Origin: Lachnospiraceae bacterium UBA7093
GTDB taxonomy: Bacteria > Bacillota > Clostridia > Lachnospirales > Lachnospiraceae
Direction of reading: 5' to 3'
Length of the DNA stretch: 64,000 nt
Assembly (NCBI GenBank): GCA_002492465.1
Contig: DKYT01000030.1
Coordinates: forward strand, 1-64,000
Shown here: positions 7,916 to 17,584 of the stretch, piece after piece
Layout: every line of letters starts with the position of its first letter
Numbering within the stretch: position 1 is the stretch's first letter
The notes under the pieces: model-generated
Told to the model about the DNA's origin: nothing
The model's input: the letters and a program-made list of their open reading frames with translations, nothing else
Database searches by the model: none
Position numbers and translations under genes: made by a program

Positions 7916-9949
7916 ATGAGAAAAGCGGATATTGGTGTTGCGGCATATGTACTTGCAGCATTTGTCATGATGATTGTGCCTGTTCCCAATGGGCTTTTGG
8001 ATGTGCTGCTTGCCTGTAATATAGCGATTGCTTTTACCATCCTTTTTGGAACTATGTTTTCCAAAGAGGTGTTGGATATGTCTTTTTATCCTACCATGTT
8101 GCTGTTTACCACCATATTCAGAATTTCCCTGAATATTTCTTCTACCCGTTTGATTCTGACCACCGGCGACCCGGGACGGGTGGTTGCCGTTTTCGGAAGT
8201 TATGTAGGCGGCGGCGACCTGATAGTGGGATGTATTGTTTTTATTATTTTGATTCTGATTCAGTTTATGGTAATCAACAAAGGTTCCGAGAGAGTGGCGG
8301 AGGTAACGGCAAGATTTACCCTGGACGCTATGCCGGGTAAACAGATGGCAATCGATGCCGACTTGAATACCGGAGCCATTACCGATGCGGAAGCAAAGAA
8401 GCGGAGAGATAAGATCCAGGAGGAAGCAAGCTTTTTCGGTTCCATGGACGGTGCCGTGAAGTACGTAAAGGGAGACGCTACGGCGGGACTGGTGATTACG
8501 GCTGTCAATATTGTAGGCGGTATCGCCATGGGAATGCTCCGCCAGGGATTGGATATCTCGGCAGCTTTGGATAAATATGTAATTCTGACCATTGGCGACG
8601 GACTGGTAAGCCAGATTCCGTCTCTGCTGATTTCTTTGTCTACCGGTATTCTGGTGACCAAAGGCTCCAAGGATGCGGATTTTGGTACGGTGCTGATCAG
8701 TCAGCTTTTTGGCATTCCCAAGGTACTTTATCTGGTAGGCATTATTATTGCAGGGCTGGGAATCGTTACGCCCCTTCCTGATATTATCTTTCTTGCCCTT
8801 GGTTTGACTTTCATTGTAACAGGAAGAATTATAGCCGGTACCATTGAGACGGCCCAGATCGAGGGGGAAGTGGATGCAGAGGAAGCGGCGGCGGAGGAAA
8901 TCAGGCAGCCGGAGAATGTCAACAGCCTGCTTCAGGTAGATCCCATCGAACTGGAATTTGGTTATGGGATCATTCCCCTTGCCGATGTGAATCAGGGCGG
9001 CGATCTTTTGGACCGTGTGGTAATGATCAGAAGGCAGATTGCCCTGGAGCTTGGAACGGTAGTGCCGATTATTCGTCTGCGGGACAATATACAGCTCAAT
9101 CCCAATCAATATATTATTAAAATAAAGGGAATACAGGTCAGCGAGGGAGAGATTCTCTTTGACCATTATATGGCGATGAATCCCGGATACGTGGAGGAGG
9201 AGATTACGGGAATTCCCACCTTTGAGCCTTCCTTCCATCTGCCGGCAATCTGGATCACAGAAGGGCAGAGAGAGCGCGCCGAGAGCATGGGCTATACGGT
9301 GGTAGATCCGCCGTCCATTATTGCCACTCATCTGACGGAAATTATCAGGCAGTATATTTCCGAACTGCTTACAAGACAGGATGTACAGAACCTTGTGAAC
9401 AATTTGAAGGAAACCAATCCATCACTGGTGGAAGAGCTTGTGCCTAAGCTGTTAGGGCTTGGAGAGGTGCAGAAGGTGCTGCAGAATCTTTTAAAAGAGG
9501 GAATTTCCATAAGAGATCTGCTTACCATATTTGAAACCCTTGCGGATTACGCCGCCACTACGAGAGATACCGACATTCTTACGGAATATGTGCGGCAGAG
9601 TTTGAAAAGGGCAATCTCCAGCAAGTTTTTCCCGGCAAACGAAACCACCAGTGTGGTTACCCTGGATCCCAAGCTGGAGCAGGAGGTTATGGCAAGTGTG
9701 AAACAGACGGAAACCGGCGCTTATTTAAGTCTGGATCCGGAAAAAACCAAAGCAATTATGAAATCCGTGGAAAACGAAATCACAAAGCTGGAAAATCTCG
9801 GGAAAAATCCTATAGTGATTACATCCCCAATTGTCCGTATGTACTTTAAGCGGCTCACAGAGGATTATTTTAAAGATTTGATTGTGGTTTCATACAATGA
9901 AATAGAAAGCTACATCGAATTACAATCTGTAGGAATGGTGACAGCATGA
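7916..9949 (+). CDS. flhA: Flagellar export protein FlhA
   Basis: Largest export-gate protein (677 aa), forming the cytoplasmic ring that docks chaperone-substrate complexes. About eight membrane helices occupy the first ~310 residues, with the conserved FHIPEP-family loop containing RFTLDAMPGKQMAIDADLN; the C-terminal half is the cytoplasmic domain. ATG 7916 is preferred over GTG 7910 because GGAG at 7905-7908 then has a normal 7-base spacing. The stop overlaps the flhF start (ATGA). Confidence 0.96.
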   Translation: MRKADIGVAAYVLAAFVMMIVPVPNGLLDVLLACNIAIAFTILFGTMFSKEVLDMSFYPTMLLFTTIFRISLNISSTRLILTTGDPGRVVAVFGSYVGGGDLIVGCIVFIILILIQFMVINKGSERVAEVTARFTLDAMPGKQMAIDADLNTGAITDAEAKKRRDKIQEEASFFGSMDGAVKYVKGDATAGLVITAVNIVGGIAMGMLRQGLDISAALDKYVILTIGDGLVSQIPSLLISLSTGILVTKGSKDADFGTVLISQLFGIPKVLYLVGIIIAGLGIVTPLPDIIFLALGLTFIVTGRIIAGTIETAQIEGEVDAEEAAAEEIRQPENVNSLLQVDPIELEFGYGIIPLADVNQGGDLLDRVVMIRRQIALELGTVVPIIRLRDNIQLNPNQYIIKIKGIQVSEGEILFDHYMAMNPGYVEEEITGIPTFEPSFHLPAIWITEGQRERAESMGYTVVDPPSIIATHLTEIIRQYISELLTRQDVQNLVNNLKETNPSLVEELVPKLLGLGEVQKVLQNLLKEGISIRDLLTIFETLADYAATTRDTDILTEYVRQSLKRAISSKFFPANETTSVVTLDPKLEQEVMASVKQTETGAYLSLDPEKTKAIMKSVENEITKLENLGKNPIVITSPIVRMYFKRLTEDYFKDLIVVSYNEIESYIELQSVGMVTA

Positions 9950-11175
9950 TAATCAAAAAATTTCAGGGAAAAACAGAAGCGGAAGCGGTGGAGAGCGCGA
10001 AAAAGGAGCTGGGCAGCAATGTAGTGATTATGAATGTCCGGAATATAAAGCGCAAAGGGTTGCTGGGCTTTTTAAAAGCGCAGGTGGTGGAAGTTACAGT
10101 CGCTTTGGAAGAAGAGCCCGAACAGCTTTTCACGCCCAGAAAAGAGGAGCAGCGCCCTCAGTCTTCTTTCATCGATGCGGCAGTGCAGAAGGCGGCAATG
10201 GATGTGTCGGCTTCCATTGAGAGTAATATGGCAAAAGCGGCGGAGGCGGAAAGCAGCCGTCCGGACAGCAGCGCCATTGAAGAAAAACTGGATACCCTTC
10301 ATACATTATTGGAACAGCAGCTCCAAAAGCCGGACGAGGCAAAAGGAGAGGAGCTGGAGGAAGAGAAGGAAAGCGAAGTGGAGCGCTTTATGAAGCTGCT
10401 CTACAATACCATGCTCACCAACGAGGTAAGCGAGCAGAATGCCAATCAAATCATCGATGAGATTGAGAAAATCAACAAGCCCAATATGCCTTTTGATTAT
10501 GCCCTTGCCAATACCTATCAGAAAATGATTTTGAAGTTTGGAAAGCCCATGGAGATTACGCCGGCCCAAAAGGGACCGAAGATCGTATTTTTCATTGGAC
10601 CTACAGGCGTAGGTAAAACCACAACGATTGCGAAAATTGCTTCCAAATTCAGCGTGGAGAGCGGGCAGAAGGTAGCGCTTCTGACGGCGGACACTTACAG
10701 GATCGCGGCGGCGGAACAGCTTCGGACTTACGCCAATATTCTGGAAGTCCCCTTCCGGGTAATCTATTCTACGGAAGAGGTGGAAGCGGCGCTAAGAGAT
10801 TTCAGGGATTATGATTATATATTGGTGGATACGGCGGGACACTCCCATCAGAATGAGGCGCAGAAGGAATCCATGAGCAGTTTTATTCATTCGGTAGACG
10901 GGATGGCTGAGAAGGAAGTTTTTCTGGTATTGAGCGCCACTACCAAATACCGGGATCTGCTTCATATTGCAGATGCCTATTCGGCGATGACGGATTATAA
11001 GTTGATTTTTACCAAGCTGGATGAGACCACCACCTTGGGAAATCTTTTGAATTTAAAGCTGCATACGGGCGCTTCTCTATCCTATGTAACCTACGGACAG
11101 AATGTTCCCGATGATATCGAGGTGTTTAACCCCCAGAAAACGGTAAAACAGCTTTTAGGGGGAAGGAAGAGTTAA
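9946..11175 (+). CDS. flhF: Flagellar placement GTPase FlhF
   Basis: SRP-type GTPase (409 aa) that directs where flagella are built. The N-terminal basic domain starts MIIKKFQGKTEAEAVESAKKE; a Glu/Gln-rich linker covers ~75-145; the NG domain follows, with P-loop GPTGVGKTTT from residue 218, the TADTYRIAAAEQL motif, and DTAGHSH as the DxxG region. FtsY/Ffh-like features and neighbours flhA and flhG fix the identity. It starts within the flhA stop codon. Confidence 0.95.
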   Translation: MIIKKFQGKTEAEAVESAKKELGSNVVIMNVRNIKRKGLLGFLKAQVVEVTVALEEEPEQLFTPRKEEQRPQSSFIDAAVQKAAMDVSASIESNMAKAAEAESSRPDSSAIEEKLDTLHTLLEQQLQKPDEAKGEELEEEKESEVERFMKLLYNTMLTNEVSEQNANQIIDEIEKINKPNMPFDYALANTYQKMILKFGKPMEITPAQKGPKIVFFIGPTGVGKTTTIAKIASKFSVESGQKVALLTADTYRIAAAEQLRTYANILEVPFRVIYSTEEVEAALRDFRDYDYILVDTAGHSHQNEAQKESMSSFIHSVDGMAEKEVFLVLSATTKYRDLLHIADAYSAMTDYKLIFTKLDETTTLGNLLNLKLHTGASLSYVTYGQNVPDDIEVFNPQKTVKQLLGGRKS

Positions 11176-11208
11176 CAGGAAATACGAAGGGTAAAGCGAG
11201 GAAAATAG

Positions 11209-12093
11209 ATGGACCAAGCCGAACAATTAAGAAACATAATTAAAGCCAGCGGCACTTCTCACAACAGACCTCTTGCAAGGGTGATTACAGCCACCAGCGG
11301 CAAGGGGGGCGTGGGCAAATCCAATACGGCAATCAATCTGGCGATCCAGTTCCGGAAGATGGGGAAGAGGGTTATTATTTTGGATGCGGATTTTGGGCTT
11401 GCCAACATCGAGATTATGTTTGGTACCGTGCCGAAACATAACTTATGTGATTTAATTTATCAGGGAAAAAACATCAAGGAGATTATTACCTGGGGACCTA
11501 TGGATGTGGGCTTTATATCGGGAGGATCCGGAATTGCGGGATTATCCAACCTGAGTAGAGATTATCTTTCTTATATTATTAACAATCTGGCGGAACTGGA
11601 TTCTATTGCAGATATTATCCTGGTTGATACAGGCGCAGGCATTTCAGACGCGGTGCTTGAGTTTTTGGTGGCAAGTGGGGAGATTCTGCTGGTAACTACG
11701 CCGGAGCCTACTTCCATTACGGACTCCTATTCCCTTTTAAAGGCATTGGGCAGGCATACAAGATATTCGCCGGAAATGTCCCAGGTGAAGGTAATTGCCA
11801 ATAAGGTGGATGAAATAAGTGATGGAGAGACACTTTTTAATAAATTGAATTCTGTAGTGAGCAGGTATTTAAAGGTCCCTATTTCCTATTTGGGAGCGGT
11901 TCCCTTGGATCACCAGTTATCCAAAGCAGTTATGCACCAGATGCCGGTATCCATTCAGGCGCCTGCAGCAAGATCGGCGGTTGCCTACGAAAATATTGCG
12001 GCGACCCTGATGAACAAGGAAATTACGAAAAGTATCCCCAAAAGAGGAATGGCGGCTTTCTTTTCGCATATAGTAACAGGAAAAATATTTTAG
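11209..12093 (+). CDS. flhG: MinD-like flagellar number ATPase FlhG (YlxH)
   Basis: ParA/MinD-family ATPase (294 aa) that partners FlhF. The deviant Walker A motif SGKGGVGKSNTAINLA is near residue 31, DADFGLANIE is the second conserved block, and DTGAGISDAVLEF is the Walker B/switch region. A basic, Gln-containing N-terminal ~20 residues precede the ATPase core, where FlhG proteins carry their FlhF-activating segment. Immediately followed by the PilZ-domain gene. Confidence 0.93.
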   Translation: MDQAEQLRNIIKASGTSHNRPLARVITATSGKGGVGKSNTAINLAIQFRKMGKRVIILDADFGLANIEIMFGTVPKHNLCDLIYQGKNIKEIITWGPMDVGFISGGSGIAGLSNLSRDYLSYIINNLAELDSIADIILVDTGAGISDAVLEFLVASGEILLVTTPEPTSITDSYSLLKALGRHTRYSPEMSQVKVIANKVDEISDGETLFNKLNSVVSRYLKVPISYLGAVPLDHQLSKAVMHQMPVSIQAPAARSAVAYENIAATLMNKEITKSIPKRGMAAFFSHIVTGKIF

Positions 12094-12107
12094 GGGGAGG
12101 GGAGCAG

Positions 12108-12833
12108 ATGTTATCACAATACATTGTCCCGGGAAATCGGGTAGAGCTCCAAATAGTAGATAAAACCAAGGGGATGGACGATCTGGAAAAAAAGAAGGTG
12201 TACCAGACCCAGGTAATCGATATTCTGTCGGAAGACCGGTTTGAGATTTTAATGCCCATAGAAAAATCAAAGCTCATCTTACTGCCTGTAGGGGGGGAGT
12301 ATGACACCTATTTCTATACGGCAGGAGGGCTGTATCAGTGTTTTGCAACTGTGATAGACCGGTACAAGACAGACAACCAATTTATTCTGTTGATGGAGTT
12401 GTCCAGTAATTTAAGAAAATTTCAGAGAAGAGAATATTATCGTTTAAGCTGCGTGTTGGATATGGATTCCAGGCCTCTTGAAAAAGAGGAGATCGATGCG
12501 GTGGAAAAGAAAAATAATTATCTTGTGCCGGGGCTTCCTTTAAAACGCAGCATTATTGTGGATATCAGCGGAGGCGGTATTCGGTTTGTGGGAGATTATG
12601 CCTATGAGCCGGAAAGCCTGGTGTGCTGTAAATACAATCTGGTCAGAAACGGAAAGGCAAGGGAATATACCCTGGTGGCTAAGGTTTTGATGGTAAAGGA
12701 ACTGGAGGGAAAGCCCGGATATTATGAGCATCGGGCACAGTATATCAATATCGATACAAAGGAAAGAGAAGAGATTATTCGTTTCATTTTTGAAGAGGAA
12801 AGAAAAAACCGAAAAAATGAAAAAGGTTTATAA
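12108..12833 (+). CDS. PilZ-domain flagellar brake protein (YcgR-like)
   Basis: Probable cyclic-di-GMP receptor (241 aa) acting on the motor. An N-terminal YcgR-like domain (residues ~1-95) is followed by a PilZ domain bearing both binding motifs: QRREYYRL (RxxxR type) near residue 105 and DISGGGIRF (D/NxSxxG) near 150. Location in the flagellar operon, between flhG and cheB, matches YpfA/YcgR-type proteins in other Firmicutes. That it slows the motor on c-di-GMP binding is family knowledge, not shown here. Confidence 0.85.
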   Translation: MLSQYIVPGNRVELQIVDKTKGMDDLEKKKVYQTQVIDILSEDRFEILMPIEKSKLILLPVGGEYDTYFYTAGGLYQCFATVIDRYKTDNQFILLMELSSNLRKFQRREYYRLSCVLDMDSRPLEKEEIDAVEKKNNYLVPGLPLKRSIIVDISGGGIRFVGDYAYEPESLVCCKYNLVRNGKAREYTLVAKVLMVKELEGKPGYYEHRAQYINIDTKEREEIIRFIFEEERKNRKNEKGL

Positions 12834-12860
12834 ATTGGTGATTATGCACCCATGAGAAGC

Positions 12861-12877
12861 AGAGATTGTGCTATAAT
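12861..12877 (+). promoter_or_regulatory. Possible extended -10 promoter before cheB
   Basis: TATAAT at 12872-12877 preceded by TG one base upstream (TGCTATAAT). No good -35 hexamer is seen at 16-18 bp, so this would be an extended -10 promoter. It lies in the 82-bp gap between the PilZ gene and cheB, one of the larger gaps in the fla/che block, and could give the chemotaxis genes their own transcription. Confidence 0.4.
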
Positions 12878-12915
12878 ATACTATATATGATATTAGATTG
12901 TGAGAAAGATCTATC

Positions 12916-13521
12916 ATGGTGAAGGCAGAGGTAAACAAAGCCGGAAAGAAAATAGTTGCAGTTGCCAGTTCTACCGGCGGACCTAAGGCGCTGCAGACCT
13001 TGATTCCATTGTTGCCAGCGGATCTGGATGCACCAGTATTGATCGTACAACACATGCCGGTGGGCTTTACGGAGGCATTGGCAGGAAGACTTGATGCTTT
13101 AAGTCCAATGGCTGTTAAGGAGGCCGCCGAAGGAGATGTGCTTGCACCGGGACAGGTATATCTGGCGCGGGGCGGAAGGCACATGCAAGTAGTAAAAAGC
13201 GGAGCAAAACATGTCATACATTACACGGATGAGCCGCCCCGGGAGGGGGTTCGCCCATGCGCAAATTATATGTATGAATCTCTTGCGGAATGCGGCTACG
13301 ATGAGGTTGTTTGTGCGGTGCTGACGGGTATGGGGGCGGACGGTACGGCAGGTATCAGGAATTTAAAGGAAAAGAAAAAAATAACAGTATTTGTTCAGAG
13401 TGAAAAAACCTGTGCGGTTTATGGAATGCCAAGAAGCGTTGCGCTGGCAGGTCTTTCAGATGAAGAAATAGGGTTAGAGCAAATTGCACAGGAAATCATA
13501 AAGAACGTGGGGGTAATTTAG
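12916..13521 (+). CDS. cheB: CheB-type protein-glutamate methylesterase lacking the receiver domain
   Basis: Methylesterase/deamidase domain of CheB only (201 aa; standard CheB is ~350 aa with an N-terminal receiver). The catalytic triad is visible: S19 in VASSTGGPKAL, H46 in VQHMPVGF and D142 in TGMGADG. It should remove methyl groups from chemoreceptors, but without a receiver domain it cannot be activated by CheA phosphorylation in the usual way. No receiver-like sequence is found in the 82 bp upstream, so this is not a local frameshift. Followed after one base by cheA. Confidence 0.9.
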   Translation: MVKAEVNKAGKKIVAVASSTGGPKALQTLIPLLPADLDAPVLIVQHMPVGFTEALAGRLDALSPMAVKEAAEGDVLAPGQVYLARGGRHMQVVKSGAKHVIHYTDEPPREGVRPCANYMYESLAECGYDEVVCAVLTGMGADGTAGIRNLKEKKKITVFVQSEKTCAVYGMPRSVALAGLSDEEIGLEQIAQEIIKNVGVI

Positions 13522-13522
13522 G

Positions 13523-15571
13523 ATGGATGTAAATCAATATCTTGAAATTTTTCTGGATGAAACAAAAGAGCACCTTGAGAATTTGAATGCACAGATTCTT
13601 ATTTTGGAGCAGGAGCCGGAGAACGCGGATACGATTAATGAAATTTTCCGTGCCGCCCATTCCCTGAAGGGTATGGCGGGTACCATGGGTTATAAGCGTA
13701 TGCAGGCGTTGACTCATGATATGGAAAATGTTTTCTCAGAAATCAGAAACGGCACCATGAAAGTGAAGTCAAATCTGATCGATACGCTGTTTCAGTGTCT
13801 GGATGCGTTGGAAGAGTATACCAGCAATATCCAGGAAACAGCCGATGAAGGTACCAATGACAATCAGCAGCTGATCGATCAGCTGAATCAGTTTTTGAAG
13901 GCAGGCGGAGCTGTGGAGGAAAAGAAGCCCGTGGAAGCGCCCAAGGAAGCCGCTGAGGATGTATCCATAGAGAAATGGAAGGATATCAAGCTGGGTGAAT
14001 CGGAAAGGGTGGTTCTTTCCGCTGCAAAGACACAGGGGAAAAATGTCTATGGGCTGACGGTGGTTGTTCAGGAAAGCTGTCTTTTGAAGGCGGCAAGGGC
14101 TTTTTTGGTTTACAAGGCTGTGGAGGAAAAGGCGGAGATTATTGTTTGCAATCCGCCGGCACAGGATATAGAGGACGAGAGATTTGATCTGGATTTCAGT
14201 CTGTTGGTAGTTTCGGACTGCTCTTTGGAGGAGATTCTTCAGGTTACAAGAAATGTTTCAGAGATTGACAAGGTGGCAGGCGCTGTTTATGAGTTTGAAG
14301 CTGTTCCGGAAGGGGAGAAGAATGTGGAACAGCAGTCCTCTGCCAAAACGGCAGTAGCGACTCAGCCCCAGAGCGCGGCGCCAAAAGCAAATGATAAGAA
14401 AACAGGCGGAAAGCCGGTGGCAAACAGAACGGTCCGGGTTGACATTGAAAAGCTGGATGTGCTTATGAATCTGGTAAGCGAATTGATTATTGCCAAAAAC
14501 TCACTGGTATCCGCTTCCAGCTCGGAAGGGGGATCCGGAACAGGCTTTAAGGAACAGATCGAATATCTGGAGAGCGTGACCACAAACCTTCATGAATCCG
14601 TTATGAAGGTCCGCATGGTGCCCATTGAAAGCGTGGTAAGCAAGTTCCCCAGAATGATCAGGGATCTTTCCAAGAAGTTGGATAAAAAGATGGAATTGTA
14701 TATGTCCGGTGAGGAGACAGAGCTTGACAGAACGGTGGTGGATGAAATTGGCGATCCTCTGATGCATCTTTTGAGAAACGCTGCGGATCACGGACTGGAG
14801 TCCTCGGAGGTACGTCTCCAGAGAGGAAAGCCGGAGGTAGGTTCTATTTTCCTGGATGCTTATCAGGACGGCAATAACGTAGTGATCGAGGTAAGAGACG
14901 ACGGTAACGGTATTGACGTGGAGGCTGTTAAGAATAAGGCGATCGAGCGCGGTGTTATCACTCCTGAGCAGGGAGATAACATGAGTGAAAAGGATATCAT
15001 CAATCTTCTTTTCCATGCAGGATTTTCTACCGCAAAGCAGATTTCAGACGTTTCGGGACGAGGCGTAGGACTGGATGTGGTAAAGGCAAAGATCGAGTCC
15101 TTAAGCGGCGAGGTGGAAGTGAAATCTCAGTTGGGAGAGGGCAGCACGTGGATCGTAAGGCTTCCTTTGACTCTGGCAATTATTCAGGCATTGATGGTAA
15201 TCGTAGGGGGAGAAAAATACGCCATTTCCTTAGGCGGCATCCAGACCATTGAGGATATCAGCCCCAGCGAGATTAAGCTGGTTCAGAACAGAGAGGTGAT
15301 TCATTTAAGAGGCAGCGTTATCCCGCTTATAAGACTGAGCAAGGAACTGGATATTGAAAGCTGCAAATCGCCGGAGGATAATCTGGTTGTAGTAATTGTC
15401 AAGAAAGGCGAGAAACTTGCAGGCCTGGTAATCGATGAGCTGATGGGACAGCAGGAGATCGTTATCAAATCGCTTGGAAAGTATATCAGCAAATGTAAAA
15501 TTATCAGCGGCGCAACAATACTGGGCGACGGCGAAGTGGCATTGATCTTAGATGCCAATGCACTGATATAG
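13523..15571 (+). CDS. cheA: Chemotaxis histidine kinase CheA
   Basis: Cytoplasmic sensor kinase (682 aa). Domains in order: HPt with H46 in FRAAHSLKGMAG; a CheY-docking-like region (~160-265) followed by an Ala/Gln-rich linker; dimerisation helices from RTVRVDIEKLDVLMNLV; HATPase with LRNAADHGLE, RDDGNGID and FSTAKQISDVSGRGVGLDVV; and a C-terminal CheW-like domain. It phosphorylates CheY and links receptors to the motor. It starts one base after the cheB stop. Confidence 0.96.
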   Translation: MDVNQYLEIFLDETKEHLENLNAQILILEQEPENADTINEIFRAAHSLKGMAGTMGYKRMQALTHDMENVFSEIRNGTMKVKSNLIDTLFQCLDALEEYTSNIQETADEGTNDNQQLIDQLNQFLKAGGAVEEKKPVEAPKEAAEDVSIEKWKDIKLGESERVVLSAAKTQGKNVYGLTVVVQESCLLKAARAFLVYKAVEEKAEIIVCNPPAQDIEDERFDLDFSLLVVSDCSLEEILQVTRNVSEIDKVAGAVYEFEAVPEGEKNVEQQSSAKTAVATQPQSAAPKANDKKTGGKPVANRTVRVDIEKLDVLMNLVSELIIAKNSLVSASSSEGGSGTGFKEQIEYLESVTTNLHESVMKVRMVPIESVVSKFPRMIRDLSKKLDKKMELYMSGEETELDRTVVDEIGDPLMHLLRNAADHGLESSEVRLQRGKPEVGSIFLDAYQDGNNVVIEVRDDGNGIDVEAVKNKAIERGVITPEQGDNMSEKDIINLLFHAGFSTAKQISDVSGRGVGLDVVKAKIESLSGEVEVKSQLGEGSTWIVRLPLTLAIIQALMVIVGGEKYAISLGGIQTIEDISPSEIKLVQNREVIHLRGSVIPLIRLSKELDIESCKSPEDNLVVVIVKKGEKLAGLVIDELMGQQEIVIKSLGKYISKCKIISGATILGDGEVALILDANALI

Positions 15572-15587
15572 GATAGGGGGGAAAACA

Positions 15588-16070
15588 ATGGATGAACTTA
15601 AAGTATCTGGCATAAATATATCTGAACTGAAGGCGGAATACGATGCGGTGCAGTACATAGTGATTAAACTGGGGAATGAGCAGTATGGCATTGATATTAA
15701 GTTTGTGGATAACATTGTCCGCATGCAGCACATTACCAGGGTGCCTAAAGTGGCTGATTATCTGAAAGGGGTTATCAACCTTCGGGGAGAAGTAATCCCG
15801 GTTATGAGTCTGAGAATTAAAATGGAACTTCCGGCGGACGAGTATACCAAGGCGACCAGAATCATTATTTTAAAGCTGGAACAGCACGGAACCATCGGCG
15901 TTATTGTAGACGAGGTAAAGGAAGTGGTTGCCCTTGATGAGGAAGAGATCGAAAAGGTTTCTTATGACGGAAAGGACGACAGGACGAATTTTGTTTCGGC
16001 AGTGGGGAAGCATGAGGGTGAACTCATTTCCCTTCTTGATCTTAACGCTGTGGCAATGGAAAATAAATAA
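15588..16070 (+). CDS. cheW: Chemotaxis coupling protein CheW
   Basis: Adaptor (160 aa) joining chemoreceptors to CheA. The single CheW domain starts at about residue 20 (YIVIKLGNEQYGIDIKFVDNI), with the conserved KGVINLRGEVIPVMSLR segment and the IGVIVDEVKEVVAL strand. The ribosome-binding site GATAGGGGGGAA is strong. It lies between cheA and cheC in the normal Firmicute order. Confidence 0.95.
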   Translation: MDELKVSGINISELKAEYDAVQYIVIKLGNEQYGIDIKFVDNIVRMQHITRVPKVADYLKGVINLRGEVIPVMSLRIKMELPADEYTKATRIIILKLEQHGTIGVIVDEVKEVVALDEEEIEKVSYDGKDDRTNFVSAVGKHEGELISLLDLNAVAMENK

Positions 16071-16108
16071 AAGAACAGATAAAGGCAAAGCGCAATATAG
16101 GAGGGACT

Positions 16109-16744
16109 ATGAAGGACCTTAGTATGGATCAAATAACGAATCAATATTACGATGTGCTGCAGGAACTTGGGAATATCGGCGCGGGAAATGCAACTACGGC
16201 ACTTGCCCAGATGATAGGCTGTAAGGTGGATATGTCTGTGCCCCAGGTAAGATTCCTTGAATTTCATGAGCTTGGCGCAATTGTCGGCGGAGACGACCAG
16301 ATCATGGTGGGCATTTATCTCCAGGTGGAAGGGGATATAGAAGGCAGCATGATGTTCATTTTTTCAAAGAAAACGGCGGCACATCTGGTGAACAAGCTGA
16401 TGGGCGGCATGCTTGGCATTGATGAGAGCAATGCGGAAGAGTATGAGTTTGGGGAAATGGAATGCTCGGCGGTGAAGGAACTGGGAAATATTGTTACCGG
16501 CGCTTATTTAAATGCCCTTGCAGGGCTTACCAATTTGAAAATTTATCCGTCTATACCGCAGCTTGGCATTGACATGGCGGGGGCGCTTTTGAGTGTTCCG
16601 GCAGTTGAATTTGGAGTGTTAGGGGATAATATTTTGCTGATACAGACAAATTTTTCGGATGATGTAGAGTTGGATGGTTATTTCATTTTAATTCCGGATA
16701 TGACATCTTACGAGAAAATTTTAACATCATTGGGTGTATTGTAA
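16109..16744 (+). CDS. cheC: CheY-P phosphatase CheC
   Basis: CheC-type phosphatase (211 aa). Both pseudo-symmetric active-site helices are present: ELGNIGAGNATTAL near residue 15 and KELGNIVTGAYLNAL near residue 125, each with the E and N residues used for hydrolysis. It forms a regulatory pair with CheD, encoded immediately downstream. Related in fold to the middle domain of FliY in the same operon. Confidence 0.94.
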   Translation: MKDLSMDQITNQYYDVLQELGNIGAGNATTALAQMIGCKVDMSVPQVRFLEFHELGAIVGGDDQIMVGIYLQVEGDIEGSMMFIFSKKTAAHLVNKLMGGMLGIDESNAEEYEFGEMECSAVKELGNIVTGAYLNALAGLTNLKIYPSIPQLGIDMAGALLSVPAVEFGVLGDNILLIQTNFSDDVELDGYFILIPDMTSYEKILTSLGVL

Positions 16745-16778
16745 ACTTTGAAAGAAAAAACAGGAGACACTTAGAACA

Positions 16779-17264
16779 ATGGGCGAAGTGATTAAGGTAG
16801 GTATGGCTGATTTCAAGACCTGCAGAGGCGATGACGCTGTAACGACTCTGGGGTTAGGCTCCTGTGTTGGAATCGCAATCAGAGATCCGGCAACAGGAAT
16901 TGGAGGGCTGGCACATATTATGCTGCCTGACAGTACTGAAATTAAAAATAATACGAACAGACCGAAGTTTGCAGATACGGGCATAGAGGATATGGTGACC
17001 GAACTGGTGCGTATGGGCGCCAACCGCAGCAGGCTGGTGGCAAAGATTGCCGGCGGGGCGCAGATGTTTGCATTTGGCAGCAAGAGCGATATGATACGGG
17101 TAGGAGAGAGAAATGCCATGGCAAGCAAGAAAAAGCTTGCAGAACTCCGGATTCCTCTTCTTGCGGAGGATACCGGTGATACATATGGAAGAACGGTTAT
17201 TTTTTACCCTAAAACCGGCGACTTTATTATAAAGGCAGTTGGAAGATCGGAGAAGACCATATGA
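16779..17264 (+). CDS. cheD: Chemoreceptor glutamine deamidase CheD
   Basis: Receptor-modifying deamidase (161 aa). C29 (TLGLGSCVGI) and H46 (GGLAHIMLPD) are the expected catalytic residues; the TGDTYGRTVIFYPKTG segment is the family C-terminal signature. It acts on receptor glutamines and is sequestered by CheC in B. subtilis. The stop codon overlaps the ATG of the next small gene (ATGA). Confidence 0.95.
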   Translation: MGEVIKVGMADFKTCRGDDAVTTLGLGSCVGIAIRDPATGIGGLAHIMLPDSTEIKNNTNRPKFADTGIEDMVTELVRMGANRSRLVAKIAGGAQMFAFGSKSDMIRVGERNAMASKKKLAELRIPLLAEDTGDTYGRTVIFYPKTGDFIIKAVGRSEKTI

Positions 17265-17554
17265 AAAAGAATCAATTGTTTGCGCCCTTTCTGATGCTTC
17301 TTGCCGGAGCGGTTGCAAGCTTGATGATGTACCGTTTTCATTATGGCATGAAGCAGATGCTATTGATTCTTTTGGCTGTGCTCTTGTTTTTTTATGTGGC
17401 TGGAAGTTTTATTCAGGGGAAGGTGAACGCTTTTGTAAGTCAGATACGGGAGACGGAGGAAGAGGAGAGAATCAAGCTGGAGCAGGAAGCGGCAAGAGAA
17501 GAAGAGGCGTCAGTCGAACAGGTCGGGGAAACTACGGAGAATGCGGCAGAATAA
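17261..17554 (+). CDS. Small membrane protein with acidic tail
   Basis: Unrecognised 97-aa protein. Two hydrophobic helices (about residues 7-24 and 31-51, LLILLAVLLFFYVAGSF) precede a strongly acidic, probably helical C-terminal tail (ETEEEERIKLEQEAAREEE). It overlaps cheD by 4 bp and precedes the motility sigma factor by about 30 bp, so it should be co-expressed with the flagellar genes. No function can be assigned from sequence. Confidence 0.75.
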   Translation: MKKNQLFAPFLMLLAGAVASLMMYRFHYGMKQMLLILLAVLLFFYVAGSFIQGKVNAFVSQIRETEEEERIKLEQEAAREEEASVEQVGETTENAAE

Positions 17555-17584
17555 AGGACTTAAATCCGGGTGATGGAGGTGGCG

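Noticed and set aside
7736..9331. 531-codon open frame on the minus strand
   Set aside because: Fully antisense to flhA/flhB, with a composition typical of a shadow frame (many His, Asn, Gln, Arg) and no ribosome-binding site.
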